Below are positions 12,714-25,514 of a stretch of 64,000 bases of DNA, piece by piece (positions within the stretch are counted from its first letter, which is position 1; each line of letters opens with the position of its first letter). The notes below the pieces were generated by a model that was not told the origin of the DNA, did no database searches, and saw only the letters and a list, made by a program, of their open reading frames with translations. This DNA is from Sporodiniella umbellata. Its lineage: Eukaryota; Mucoromycota; Mucoromycetes; Mucorales; Rhizopodaceae. Where the stretch lies: contig JAIXMR010000111.1 of the NCBI GenBank assembly GCA_025677835.1, forward strand, positions 1-64,000, read 5' to 3'. Made by a program: the position numbers and the translations under genes.

Positions 12714-14687
12714 ATGTCACTCATTTCACCCAACTATGTCAGAGAAGAGCCTATCGAGAAATACAACAGCTCAAAAGTCGAGACCATGAACGACCTATGC
12801 CCTGCACCTCTACCCGAGTTAGCGCAGAATGTGGATAGAACGCTGGATGCCGCTGTAGAGTCCAGTGTATTGAAGAGGCACTCGACCCTAGCCTCGCTAA
12901 AAGTAGCGCCCACAAAGACCAACAACGCACGCTTACGACTGAAGCACTACTCGACTGGCTACCCGGCCAAAAGTACCCGCCAGTTAATAGAGGATCGAGA
13001 ACGAGTTGACCTACTGAAAAGGTCAGAAGAGTTTCAAAAGGAATTGACAACCCGACGCAAGACCTTCAAACGATTGTCTCATTTCTTCCAAGAGGACGAC
13101 AAGGTCATGATCGGTACCCAGATCTCTGAAGGCCACCGTAACTATGTACTGATGTATAACATGCTCACCGGCATTCGTATCGCTGTCAGTCGAGTCACCG
13201 CCAAAATGGACCGTGAATTGGTCGATGAGGATTTTGGAGCGGCACATAAACTGGCTTTCGATGTGATTGGCGATGAACTGACCCCGGGAGCCAAATACGA
13301 TTTCAAGTTTAAGGATTATGCTCCTTGGGTCTTTCGCCATCTACGAGAAAAGTTTGGTGTAGACCCTGCTGACTATCTGGTAACTCTCCATAGCAAGGGA
13401 AAGTAAAAACTCACCTCTCTATAGATCTCGTTGACTAGCAAATACATCTTGTCCGAGTTGGGCTCACCTGGTAAAAGTGGCAGTTTCTTTTACTATTCCA
13501 GAGACTATCGATTTATCATCAAGACCATTCATTACACTGAACACAAATTTATGAGAAACATATTGAAAGACTATTACAACGTAAGACACAGACATCATTT
13601 GATTTTTTCTGATCCCACACCTTTAGCACATTGCCAAAAACCCCAATTCACTTCTCTGTCGTTATTATGGCTTACATCGTATCAAATTACCACATGGAAG
13701 AAAAATTCATTTTGTAGTCATGAGTAATGTCTTTCCCCCGAATAAGGATATCCACGAGACTTATGATCTGAAGGTAAGATAAATAATAATAATAACAATA
13801 AAAAAAAAAAAAAAAAAAAAAAAGCGTGGCGTCACACCAAAATGAATCATTGCGTTATTTAGGGATCTACTTTGGGTAGACTTTTACCCGAAGAAGAGAT
13901 TCTCAAGAACCCTCATGCGGTCATGAAGGATCTCAATTGGGAAAAACGACAAAGAAAACTTGAGTTGGGACCCCAGAAGCGAAAAATGTTTATTGGTCAG
14001 CTTGTACGCGATGTAACTGTAAGTTGACTTGGGCAGAGATTCTCCTTTGCTTTGATAACTGATTCCCCTTCTCTAGTTGTTGTCTCAATTGAACATTATG
14101 GACTACAGTTTGTTGGTAGGCGTTCATGATATGCTTCGAGGCAACAAAGAAAACATCCGTGATGCTACACTTCAAACCTTCCAGCCCAATACCAAGTCGC
14201 TTCATCGAAGAATCACTCAGATGAGGCATCGTACGAGCCAAGCGCATATCTTGCGTGAGGCCATTGCAGAAACGAATCCTCATCGAATTGATGTCTCCCA
14301 ACTGCCCAAAGTGGTGAAAGAGTAAGCGAAATACAACATGGACCAGATACTGATTTCTCTATAAACCATAGTCGTCGCAACTGTATCTTCTATGCTGACG
14401 AAAGTGGATTCCAAGCAACGGATGAGAACAATCGACCCAAGCCTGTGCTCTATTCACTTGGTATCATTGACATCTTGACCCCTTACGATATCAAAAAGAA
14501 ATCTGAGCATGTTTTCAAATCAATGACCACCAAAGATAAACATGGCATCTCTGCTGTCAAACCTAGCGAATACGGCCAACGCTTCTTGGAGTTTATGGCC
14601 TCTGCTGTTCTAGAGCACAACCATGACATCCCTCAAGAATACAAACTCGCTAACCGAAAAAAACATTTCTTTTCTAAAGGAAACTAA
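12714..14687 (+). CDS. MSS4: Phosphatidylinositol-4-phosphate 5-kinase (Mss4-like)
   Basis: Makes PI(4,5)P2 at the plasma membrane, controlling actin and membrane traffic. Six exons: 12714-13379, 13425-13580, 13627-13773, 13863-14018, 14077-14321, 14372-14687; 561 residues, shorter than yeast Mss4 (about 780) because the N-terminal extension is short. Seen: [18 protein letters not shown], the nucleotide-binding loop [42 protein letters not shown], catalytic [11 protein letters not shown] (Asp384), [13 protein letters not shown] and the activation loop with [11 protein letters not shown]. All introns keep the kinase frame; intron 3 (13774-13862) carries AAT repeats and an A run. Assignment to a type I kinase rests on whole-domain resemblance to Mss4. 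Confidence 0.95.
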
Positions 14688-14739
14688 AATTGCATATGCT
14701 CAGAAAAAAAAAAAAAAAAAGTCTTTTGTTGATCAAGAG

Positions 14740-14775
<36 letters not shown>

Positions 14776-17384
14776 CCCATACGCACACAAACACACACAC
14801 GCATACATACACGCACGCACACAAAGAAGAAACCAAGAAGACAGCTTGAAAACAAAAATACAAAAGAAGCTGACTCTGTATTGTTATTATTATTATTTTT
14901 GAAATTATTTGGAAAGAGAAATGAGCTGTTTTCTTTCATTATGACACAATGTATTTTGAAATGTCTATACATATTCTATTTTATTGGGCTAAACAAAGAT
15001 AACGCTCTAGACAGGGGAGGGGAGCTATGTGTGTGATAAGAAGCGTGCTAAAATCGAATGCAATCTTTTACCCCCTTTAATTGAACCCCTGATGTGTCTA
15101 ACAAACAGAAACTGTAGAGTAAATCACTCACCCATAGAAAGCCTATGGAGTGAAGGAACTGAGGCTCTTCGGAGCGTACAAAGTTTAAGCCCACCAGACG
15201 TTTTATAAATAGATGGATAGATATAAGCAGAGAATAAAAGAAAGCCCTTTTTTTTTTTTTTTTTTTTTTTTTGAAAGGAAAAGATGCCAATGGACGCTTC
15301 ACATAGCAACAGGCTGAGTGTACTCTCTTTTTTTATTGGCCACCCCAAGTTAGAAAGTAACAATCGCTGCTTTGATCGTGCAAAAAAGAAATGTATGTAT
15401 TGGATAATGACTGATCCAAGAACAAAGTCGCAAGCAAAGTGTTGATACAAAAGGGAATCCTACTTGTTCAGAAGCTATTTTACAGCGAGTGAGGTTTTTA
15501 TGAAAACGAATACTATCCTGTTATTAATAAGTACGCTGTTGACAAGGGACAATAAGCTCTCACGAACGAAAAGAGCTACAGATCACCAGTTGCTACACAG
15601 CCAGTCTCCAAGGGACGGTTAATAAAGTTATGTCTATTGACGAATTGAGTTGCTTTTGTGTGCATGTAAAAGCGCTAGCCAGTGAAAGCTAAACGAGTTT
15701 CTAAAAAAAAAAAAAAATCAGAGAATGTTTACTCTTTGAAAACAAGACTAACTTTGATGACTTATCAGAGTACAGTGTTATTCATACGTGTATACATACG
15801 AAGCTAACATTTGGTGGGTCCTGAGTACAACGATCGTTTCTATGACCCTGAGCTGAGTGTAGATGTACCCATCTCAAAGCAGCCAACGGTGGCTTTTATC
15901 GCATGGTCTTTTGCCGAGTGAAATTGGTCTGGTTAGTTATCTCGTGTACCGGTTGAGTGAAGGAAAGTGTTTTTCTGATAGAAAAATAGCGCACAAGCCT
16001 ATTTTGTTTAGTTTTTCTCTTGACCACTGATCAGAGCTACTTGATCTGTTTTGGCTTAGAAGAACGCGAAAAAAAAAAAAAAAAAAAAAATATGTCGGTT
16101 AAAAGATGAATAGATGGCCCATCTAAAGCAAGAGCCTTCCCTTCTCCCCCTTGGGATTGTTGCCCATTTCATCCATCCTAGCTCTGCCCGTGGCACTATA
16201 GCATAGCCATCGGTTGAATGTCTAATGTTCAAGTACGCTTTGAGGTTAAGGTGGATTAGTCAAAGCCTCTAAAATACAAACCCTTTTCAAATCAAGCCCA
16301 TTCCATGCAAACACAGCTTGAGAGATTACTTGCAACGTTGGTTTCTGTAGTTTTACATACACCACACTTTTTGTACGAGGGAAAGATGAGTTTTAAACCA
16401 AAAAAAAAAAAAAAAAAAAAAAAAAAGATTACAAAAAGCCCGAGTACAGAAAACAAACAGAGAGAACGAGTCATATTGAAAACAGACAGGAAAGTATCCG
16501 TTTCTATTTATTTGTTTATTTGTTTTGAAAGGTGATCTTAGCGTGTCACCTAGTAAAGAGAAGGCAATGGCCACGGTCCATAGGATTTACACGTCAGGAG
16601 GTCCAGAAGATGGGTAACAAATAAAGACTGGCTGTCACTGTCGATGGGAAAAAGAGAACTACCAATCAGGACCATTTCCCCTGTGTTTTATTATTTTAGG
16701 CGCATGATGCCTCTATTAAGGGAAAGTGCAAGAGGGAACCAATGAGAGATGCGATAGGGGCTAGAATTAACTCATGCAAAACGACAAGTGATGATATGCA
16801 CGTGAGTTTTGCTGGAGTGAGAATTCATAAAGAAAGAGAAAAGAGAATTGGCTGGTTGGTTTCTAAATTACGTTTCTAACCAAAAGAGACAAGATAGACA
16901 AGAGAAAAAAAAAAAAAGAGAGATAGATCTTATCCACCAATCAACGTTTACTGATAGCTAATGCAGTGTAGATAGCAGGCACCACCACTCACCATTGGCC
17001 CTCTTCTATAAAAGGATATTATTGGAGCCTCAAATAAAAAGTAAAAAAAAGGAGTAAAAAAAAAAAAAGAGAAACTGAATGAGATAGAAATGGAAACAGC
17101 ATACAAAAAATAAGAAAAAGGCTCACTAGTAAAGTTGCCCTAATAAAAAGGCTAATAAAATCTCTCAATGACGAATTTGATAACACGCACGTTTTCGGTG
17201 TGGGAGTTGGAAATAAAAGATAACGCCCCATCTGCAATTCAATTGGATTAGGGCACAAGTAATAAAAAGCCCTTTTCTTTTCCTTTCCTTTTCTTTTGTT
17301 TTCTAGCGTGTAAAAAAAAAAAAACAGAGCTGCTTATCTGTATTTTGTCTTCTATTCTATCTCTTATATGCCATAAAACCAAAG
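14688..17384. other. Intergenic, 2.7 kb, no gene recognised
   Basis: AT-rich spacer with A or T runs at 14705-14719, 14743-14774, 15247-15272, 16070-16090 and 16399-16427, and a CA/CG-rich tract near 14780-14821. A 35-codon open stretch near 15821-15921 reads smoothly but has no start, splice context or recognisable domain. The last 150 bases are pyrimidine-rich, upstream of the Ecl1-like gene. Confidence 0.5.
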
Positions 17385-17793
17385 ATGGCTGACCTCAACT
17401 GGTGTACATTCTGTGACAAAGCTGTCAGTCCTTTCTCTGTAAGTTATTTGTGTGTGTACGTGTGTTTATCTAACCATCGTATTTACTTAGGAATCTCTTT
17501 ACTGCAGCGAACAATGCTTAAGAGCAGATGCTCTTCGAAACCATCCCTTGCTAGGATACACATACCCCGAATTTACCGACTTTCCTCGACCTAAATCCAG
17601 TCCTAAGCCTTATTCTTCTGCATCCTCTATTTATTCCTCACCCAGTAGCTCGCCTGCACTAACTGCATCTTCATCTCAAGCCGAATCTGTCAATTTCTCC
17701 CCACCCAAATTCGATCTGACCAGCAGCTTTGCTCCCAAAAAATCTGCTGAAAAACAACCACACATCAACCCTTATTTCCCATTCTTTCACTGA
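17385..17793 (+). CDS. Ecl1-like zinc-binding small protein
   Basis: Fission yeast Ecl1-family proteins are small zinc-binding proteins that extend chronological lifespan and respond to nutrient stress. Two exons, 17385-17438 and 17491-17793, encode 118 residues. The N-terminus carries CTFC (7-10) and LYCSEQCLRAD (21-31), giving the four-Cys pattern CxxC...CxxxC, followed by NHPLLGY. The rest is a low-complexity Ser/Pro tail. Removing the 52-base intron is what places the second Cys pair in frame. Family assignment is by motif only; the downstream target is not inferable. Confidence 0.8.
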
Positions 17794-20700
17794 AAAAAAA
17801 AAAAGGAAAAAAAAAAAATGTAAATAATACAAGCCAAAACCTTACATACAATGCCCCCCAAAAGAAATACACACCTTCTATACCTTCTTTGAAAATAAAA
17901 AAATACAACACAACAAATGTATAAACATGGTTGCGTTCATATACCTTAGTGTGTATATGTACGTGTGTAATCACAATCTTTGTAGTTCAGCATAAATTTC
18001 TTATCTCCTAAAGCCTCAGTCTGGACTAACTCTCCTTAATTTGGATTGCTTATTCATTCTCATCTTCAAGAAACCAGATAAGACTTCTCCTTGCTTTCCA
18101 GAACACTTTTCGAGTTGTTTTACTTTCTCCCCTCCCTTTCTCAATCCTTTTGCCTTTTTATCCCTCTCGTTTCTATGAGAGAAATACACTGGGTCAATAG
18201 ATCAAAGCGTATTCCCTTTTTGGAAAAGCTGCCAACCAGAGTACAAGTGTTGCACATAGCACGGTTGAATGAATCATTTGTCGGACTTTCAAGCATCTCC
18301 AACAAAAACAAAAAAAGGGGTAAAGCTCTTGAACACGTCACGATATTTTCTATAAACCCTTCCCACCACACACCTTTTTATCGTGCAAAACAATGTGCAC
18401 AGAACCCGTACCACTTATTGACGTCAAACATCGTTCATCGATGAAAGAAAATTTCTGGAGCTCTTGGGCACCATTCTATTTCGTGTGACAAAAAGAAAAA
18501 AAAAAACAAAATAGCCGGTGGGTCTTTAGCCTGTTTAATCGCTTTACACGTAGATTGATGAGACCAAGTCGGCTGGGTGATTTCATGACGTAAACCTTGG
18601 ATTTAATATTCTTCTCTTGCCAAAATACCGTCAACATGTTCTAGACTGTACACACGCGCTCTTGACACGTACAAAATAAAAACTGGTTTAGAAATCAACA
18701 GAATTAACCTTTGGCTCAACAAATGGCAGGTCTATTCCCTCCCCAAATAATTTTTTCGGAGTCAAAGTGACTCTCTCAAACTCATAGAAGGGACAAATAT
18801 GCGTCATTTGCATAATTGAAAAAAAAAAAAAAAAAAAAAAAAAAAAGTGTCCTTTGCTTAACTCTTGCTCAAAAAAAAAAACAAGAAAAACAGTCGGTAA
18901 GCAATTTTTTTTTTTTTTTTTTTTTTCGGATTCAATTCTGATACGCTCAATGAGGATGAGTTTGCTTACCCCTTAATCAAATACTTACTTTTTATTCCTC
19001 TTTCGTGTCTTGATCCAAGCACGTAATCTCATCTTCCTTGCAGGCTCTCTCTCTCTCTCTCTCTTCTTTTTCTATTCAATACAGCGACACGTCATGGGCA
19101 ATAGGTGAGTTAGAGCATAAAAAGTGTATCTGGTGATAAGGTGAAGGTTTAACATTACCCCACACAAAGATATACACGCGTGCGTACTTTTTCAGCCTCC
19201 CAAGAGTTTCAAGTCACCTTTTCTCAAAGCGTATAGAATTTTTAAGCAAATAGCAATCTTCTCCTTACATCATGTAGGGGCGCCGTGTAGATAAGCCTGG
19301 CTGATGTCATGTAAATATAGGTAAATATTTTTTAAACTACACACACACTCACGCACACAGTCATTGCTGCATCACTCTCATTCGCTTACCAAAGGGAGAT
19401 CAATAAGTTCTATCGTCACTAGCTCTTGACCAGAGAGATCTTTATGCCAAAAAAAAAGCAAAAGATTTGGTCAGCGTTTGCTGATGATATACAAAGAGCC
19501 CCAAGAAATGCAATACATAAATACAAAGAAATTAGAAAAAATCTCGTTTTTTCTTTATTACAATAACATTCACCCTGTTGCTATTTTAAGAGATCGAAAC
19601 CGTAAAAACACTACCTTTTATTTCTTTTTTTTTTTTTTTTGGGTCACCCAAGCAAAAAAGAAGGAGTCTGTATTTTTGTTCAATAGAGGGCCTTTTTGTT
19701 TAATAATCTCTTATAGCCATAAAAGAGAAAGACAAGCCTTCTTTTCTTGGATAAAAGAAAGAGCCAAAGCAAAGATAGAACAATGCAGCTTGTTTTGATG
19801 ATCAAGCTATAATAGCGATAATAGCTTAAACGTGAAACTCAGTACCCTTGACAAAGAAAAAAAAAACATTTTGAATCACATATTTGCAATTAATTTGGGA
19901 ATAGACCAACAATAAACATGTGGACCTGGTGCATTGATTATGCTCGTGTTTGTTTTACAGTATCTAGAGTTAAAAGCCAGTTGCCGTAAAACAAGTCAAT
20001 TTCAATGAGAATGCATAATGCATGTTTTTTTTTTTTTTTACTCCAAAAAAAAAAAAACCACCAACAAAAAATACGTACAGACACTGATAAAGATACCCAA
20101 AAGACTCTAAGCCAGTAGAAGAGAGGAGGAATCGATCAATACAGTTAGCTTTTAATTCTTTAGGGTTTTTTTTCTACATAAATTGTCTTTTTGTTTATCT
20201 TGCAAACAGATAAATCTAACATTGATCAAGTCCACTAAAGTACCATTTTAATGAATCAAATAGTACTTGAGACAGCCAAAGTTTTTTTTATCTTTTGGAA
20301 AAAAAAAAAAAAAAAGCAAAGAGTCGCTTCTTTTCGATTTCTAATTATTCTAAAGCTTATAGTAATACATTAGTTTTTTTTTTATGTATTGGCCCTTTTT
20401 GTTGTGTTTGCTTTAGATATGCAAGTCGGTTACACAAATCGGTTTGGAGTGATTTAATGCAACGGTTGTTTACAGGTCCTAGTTTCTCCTTGTTGGCATA
20501 CAAACTGAAAATAAGGCCGTCTTTTCTGCCAGTTTAGTATAAAACTTTTCGAACTGAAAGCAGTAATATATACCGTAACAATCTCCAGGACCTATGCTAT
20601 TCAAAGCATTATGTTTAGCTATAGGCCTCTTTAAAAGGTCAATTTGACAGTTTCTACTTTGTAAAGTCATCTCTTTAACAGAAGAATAGTGTACTCTTAA

Positions 20701-23068
20701 TTTATCCTTTAAGTCGGCACAAAAATGATGTTCAAAACGCAGAAAAAAAAAGCGTTTGGACTAACAGTTACGTCTTGAAACAGAAACGAGATGCTGTCTT
20801 TAGTAGTCCTACAGAAATCTTTTCATACCCTTGATGCAGGGAAAATGGAGTATGCTTCGTAGAACTTTGTGTCTGTGTCAGTTTTTCTGTTTCAACTGTT
20901 TAATTATGTTAAGAACAGCCTATGTTTTTTTCTAATCTATCTCTTGTCAACTTTTTTTTTTTTTTTTTTTTACAAGCAGATACCTAGTTCTAGTGACAAA
21001 TATATTTCGTTAGATCAAACTATACTGAATTTATGTTTGTCTCTTTTACTTCCAAAAATTAAGTAATTTGGATTGTCTTTTCTGTAGTCAGTATTTTTAG
21101 TACTATAGTCTACTAATATCTGGTTTAAGTCTTGTCGTCGTAAATACACACGGTAATGCTGGCTTCTTCAACTTTAGTTCCTCCAGGCTCAGCTTTTTTT
21201 GCTATACTTGCTTTTTCTGGAGTAATTCATTATAGTATCTACTTACCACACTGTCAGTTCTTTTAGCCTTGGACTTTTTATTTCTTTATGTCTTTTTGTT
21301 TGAAAAATTTTGGTCTAATCTCAAACTCCATGGTTTCTTCAGTTGACTTTTCTGTCTCGAAGAGAACACACCTATCTTTAGCGGTTCACATATTTTTTTT
21401 TAGTATGCTAAATGCTTGCTTTAGAATCATCGTTTCGTATAATAGATTTTTCATTGCTTCTCGATGTAATTGATTTATTTGTACACTTTGTATAGGCTTT
21501 GGTACTCTATCTTCAGCTGGTATTTATTATGAACGCCTTGTATCTTTACCCTTTTTTTTCTGAGGTTTAGTTGGCGTTGTTTCATAAAACTCTATCACAG
21601 TGTATTATTGTCTTGCTTATACATGTGTGGTTACGAGTGGTCGAAAGTTCTACTATTTGGTATACATCACTTATACAAATATGGCTACAATGATAAACGC
21701 TTTGCAATCCAAAGTGTCTACATCTATGAGGAGCAAAGGTTTTTAGTTTTTCAGCGACGTTTGATTTGATGAACAAAAAGATTAGAATACAACATAAATT
21801 AAAAAAAAATAGAATATGTATACATATACGCATATACAATAAACAGGTTTTCGAGCTCAAGAAGAATGGATGCAAATAGAAAAATAGCCTAGAACGTGGT
21901 TTGACCGATTTTATGATAAAAGCGAATAATAAGCAAGTGCCTTAAATAAATCCAATAAACAATGATATGTTTGTTTATAAACAAAAGCTACATAATTTAA
22001 ATTTAAAAAAAAAGAAACTCAAAAAACATACAACTCTGCTTGCACGTATATTTGTTTACTCCCTTTAATGCCCTTTTTTAAACTACATTTCGTCTTAAAA
22101 AGTATCCCCTTGCTATAGGCTGAACTAGCTAAATTCTACAACGATTTGAGTTACAATGTAACACGGGAGAATTGGCTGTTGATCAAAGACAAACTTTCAA
22201 TGGGCACACTGTATTGCACACATTGTGTATAAAGTCAAAAAAAAAAAAAAAAAAAAGCTACTACTAGTATAAAAAACTGATTCCAAAAAAAAAAAAAGTA
22301 TTGAAGCTATCACACTTTTAGGTTAAAAATCGAGGTGAGTTGTCAACCATTTCAAGGTACAATATCATATCTCTTAGCTCGTTGATTCAAGATATGGGTC
22401 GGACATGCAACGGAAGAAGACCCACTGTTTGTCGCATTTATAAAAGCCTTGTTTAAAAAATTACATAAATCAAACGACAAAAAAAAAAAATAGAATAAGA
22501 GTTTTTGTGAAAAATCTCTGGAGGAGTGCAATAAAAAATCAAAGCATTTTCTTGTTAATCTGTACTAGCTTTTTTTTTGTTTTTGTTTAAAACGATAGAA
22601 TCTGAGATGTTGCTTTTATTATTGAATTGCTCACATAAAAGGTATTGCAAAGTGTTTCTAAAATACATGTAGTTCCTTTTTTGTATAAATTGCATTACAA
22701 AATGTAACATTGACTTTCTCTTGAACAAGCGCTGGCTCCAATCTGTCCATAACGGGCCAGTTGGTCCTCTACGTGGCAGATTTTTGAGCTATTTGCCATT
22801 CTCTTTTTACTTGTCTTTGAATTTGTAAAGCTGCTCTTGGTTTCTTTTTCATGGGTTAGCCAGTATAGCGGGCCGAACATAAAACTGTGTAAACAAACGA
22901 TCCTTTGCTTTTTTTTTACCTGCAGTTATGGATTTCAAAAAAAAAAAAAAAACATGGAACATATTAAAAACATGTCGGAGGTCTCGTGTAATACAATACT
23001 AGTTTTAGAACTTGATATATAAGTATCAATTTTTTTAAAAAAAAACAAAGAGCTGATTATAACAAGCA
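17794..23068. other. Gene-poor spacer, 5.3 kb
   Basis: No gene recognised on either strand. It contains A/T homopolymers (17799-17819, an A run at 18819-18846, a T run at 18906-18926, 20943-20960, 22237-22256), a CT microsatellite near 19046-19064 and only short, lysine- or phenylalanine-rich open frames. A 90-codon frame at 18175-18444 begins with ATG but shows no domain or conserved feature. With 23745-25514 this makes the least gene-dense part of the window. Confidence 0.5.
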
Positions 23069-23745
23069 ATGAGCTCTTTTTACAGCCTATACATCTTTTT
23101 TTTCTACTAGGTACTCTTACCTGTGTTTGTTAGCTCACAAAACTAGTGTTCGAATGCTGGTCAATCGTGTAAAGAAGGAAGGCCTTGCTGCGCTGGTTAT
23201 ACCTGTAGTGACAATATGTGTAAGCTAGACGTATTTGTCAATAAATTTCCAGAGTTGTGTAATGCAACAAAACTCAAAAACTGCGGAAACCATCCAAATG
23301 TGCATGTTAATGGTTATTGCACCTGTTGCGACAATTTCAAAGCAAGTTATAAATGCTCTCATTATGATTTCCTGCTCGGACAACCCTAAATAACTACTTA
23401 TTTTAACCGATCAAGTGAAAATGAATTAATTGATATCGTCAGAAATTCCGCTTTGTCCTGTAATGAAAACCCAGGTTCGGTTAGTGAATGTAACCCACTT
23501 TGCTGTAAAAAACTTTATACTGGCTATGACGAGAAAGTTAAAGATGTAGTAAAAAAAATTTTTTGAAAAATGAATTGGTATCACTTTTGAACGAAAATAC
23601 AAGAAAAATAAATAGAATGTCTATATTTTGTTAGACTGAGAAACTTAAGTCTGCTAGTACATGGAAGAAATATGACCTTGATGGTTTTAAACCGCCAGCA
23701 CAATCTTCGACGGAGAGAAAAAAAGCTCAAGTTCTTACCATTTGA
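23069..23745 (+). pseudogene. Cysteine-rich secreted-type protein, interrupted copy
   Basis: I do not recognise the family. One reading frame runs from ATG 23069 to 23548 and, after a likely intron 23549-23634, continues in frame 23635-23745. The frame starts with a hydrophobic, signal-like stretch. It then shows six Cys spaced C-x6-C-x5-CC-x4-C-x4-C (codons 27-51), a cystine-knot-like pattern, and further Cys at codons 64, 72, 84, 86, 87 and 96. It is broken by TAG at codons 14 and 26 and TAA at codon 107 (23387). The first two stops sit at the ends of pyrimidine-rich tracts and could be splice acceptors of an unseen upstream exon. The TAA has no such excuse, because the homologous copy at 24 kb is collinear across it. 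The copy is probably inactive; the pattern alone does not imply toxicity. Confidence 0.6.
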
Positions 23746-23920
23746 ACTTAAAAATGAAGCGGTTCTTATGATATTATTACATACAATTTATGAGTTAAGA
23801 TGTACTATGTTGTCAGATTAGGCTGCAATCCGCACAACTAATTTTTATGGCCACTTGCCGTTCAATTTTATTTGTCCTTGAGCTTTAAAGCCATTTGCCT
23901 TTTTTCTAGAGTATAAATGA

Positions 23921-23924
<4 letters not shown>

Positions 23925-23957
<33 letters not shown>
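23925..23957. repeat. A homopolymer between the two cysteine-rich copies
   Basis: An A run of about 33 bases immediately upstream of the degraded 5' part of the second cysteine-rich copy. Confidence 0.9.
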
Positions 23958-23962
<5 letters not shown>

Positions 23963-24019
23963 TGATAGCAAATGCGTTTTTGTTGATTTTTTTATTTGCT
24001 GAAGCCATTTGCTGAAGAA

Positions 24020-24445
24020 TTCCCAAAGTAATGTAGCATGATAAAGTTAGATAGATGTCTATTTATGCGGCAAAAAAATACCAATGCCTATTGTAGCTGC
24101 TGTAGCGACTTTAAGAGTGACTATAGGTGCTCTCATTTTGACTATCTGATGAAACTTATCCAAAATGGCAATTCCAATATATCCTTAAGTGAAAAATGTA
24201 AGCGTTGTGTTAGTGATGTATATAAAATCTGTCCATCTAAAAACACTAGTTGTCTAGATAATTGCTGTATAAAGCTTTATACCGGGATTTCACAGCCACT
24301 AGATCTTTTGTTATGTAGCTTTAACAAAAAAAAAATACTTGGATTTGCTTGTGATTTAATAATTTGGGATTGTGTGCCAAAAAAAAAAGGGGGGAAGCAG
24401 CGACAGACGGTTTTCTGTTATACGAGTTGCTTAAGTGATACTTGA
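24020..24445 (+). pseudogene. Second cysteine-rich copy, 5'-truncated
   Basis: The open frame 24038-24445 is homologous to the preceding gene. From codon -2 (TGT at 24032) the Cys spacing C-x7-C-x11-C-x-CC-x8-C is identical, with YCSCCSDFKSDYRCSHFDYL matching YCTCCDNFKASYKCSHYDFL of the first copy. CCIKLYTG is conserved further on. Similarity continues upstream through FPK but is cut by an in-frame TAA at 24029. The knot-like N-terminal half and signal region are not recognisable, and an A run lies just upstream. The last 45 codons past the conserved part look unrelated. It is either a decayed tandem duplicate or a gene whose 5' exons I cannot place. Confidence 0.6.
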
Positions 24446-25514
24446 ACTATTGCAAACATCATAGTTGGCAGGGGCAGTGACAAAAGAGGAGAAGGAAACT
24501 TCTGTTTTTGAGTATTTTAACCATTCGTGCAAAGAGTATCCCCACTCTGGGTGGGATCAGAGTTTAATTTTTATTAGATCTTAGTCAAAAGAGCAAGCAA
24601 CTTTCCATTGATGGTTCTCTGTTCTCTTTTGCAATGTGCTTCTGAATCCAACTAGTAACACGTTAAGGACTGCCGGTGTATTTTGTACAAACGATTTCAC
24701 TACCTTATCTCTTACCCATGCATATATATACTGCTAAAAAGCTTTACAGGTCTGCCTTTTACCTTTTTACTTTATCATAGCAAGGGCATTTGTATTGCTA
24801 TTTCACGCAAAAATAAAAGTTCTACCAAGGCTCTAGTGTGTATACAACGTAATTCTGTGAGCAGCGGTATCATTAGCTTAGCAAGTATTGGTACTGCAGA
24901 GTTCGGACTGAGAAGGGCTACAGGATAATAATAGAAAAAAAAAAAGGAGCATATTTTTGATAGAGCTATACTTTATATTTTAACAATGTGCTTGTAAACA
25001 AGGTTTCTATTGTCTATGCTTGCTACTTGTTTGTTTACATTTTGGCTCTGATCTATCAATAATGGTTGTTAAAGCAGCACGCTATTAGCCGGTCACGCTC
25101 TTTCATATGCATTACAGTCAAAAGATAAATCTGGATTTTTCGAGAGCAGATGACTTTTAATACAGTTCGACTCGTCAGTTCATGCAGAGATCCGTTAGGT
25201 TTGATTTATTTTGTACTTTTGATCTGACGCGTTTAAAGTCGATCGTGTGTGTAGAGAAGCCAGAGTTCAAAAGACGAGGAGTCTCTCTCTATATATGACA
25301 GAATACTGCGAGGATCAGAAGCTGTCATGTTTGGCCAACGTCAGTCCAGAAAAAGATCTACATTACCCTCGCTTGGTAACAGCAGGTGTAACACGAATAT
25401 TTCAAGATCCGTTGGGACTTATCTTATCAGCAGAATGTTTAAAAAAAGATAAATTGCTTCTTTTACTCCTCTTTCTTTTTCCTTTTTGTTTCTCTATTTA
25501 TTACTTATTTGGGG
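24446..25514. other. Upstream region of ammonium transporter
   Basis: No gene recognised in about 1.1 kb. Two AGATAA words (near 25125 and 25448) lie within 400 bases of the AMT start. Such GATA sites bind AreA/Nit2-type nitrogen regulators in fungi, so nitrogen control is plausible but unproven, as the words are short. Confidence 0.45.

Noticed and set aside
18175..18444. 90-codon ATG-initiated open frame in the gene-poor island
   Set aside because: No recognisable domain, signal peptide or neighbouring exon; frames of this length arise by chance in several kilobases of spacer.
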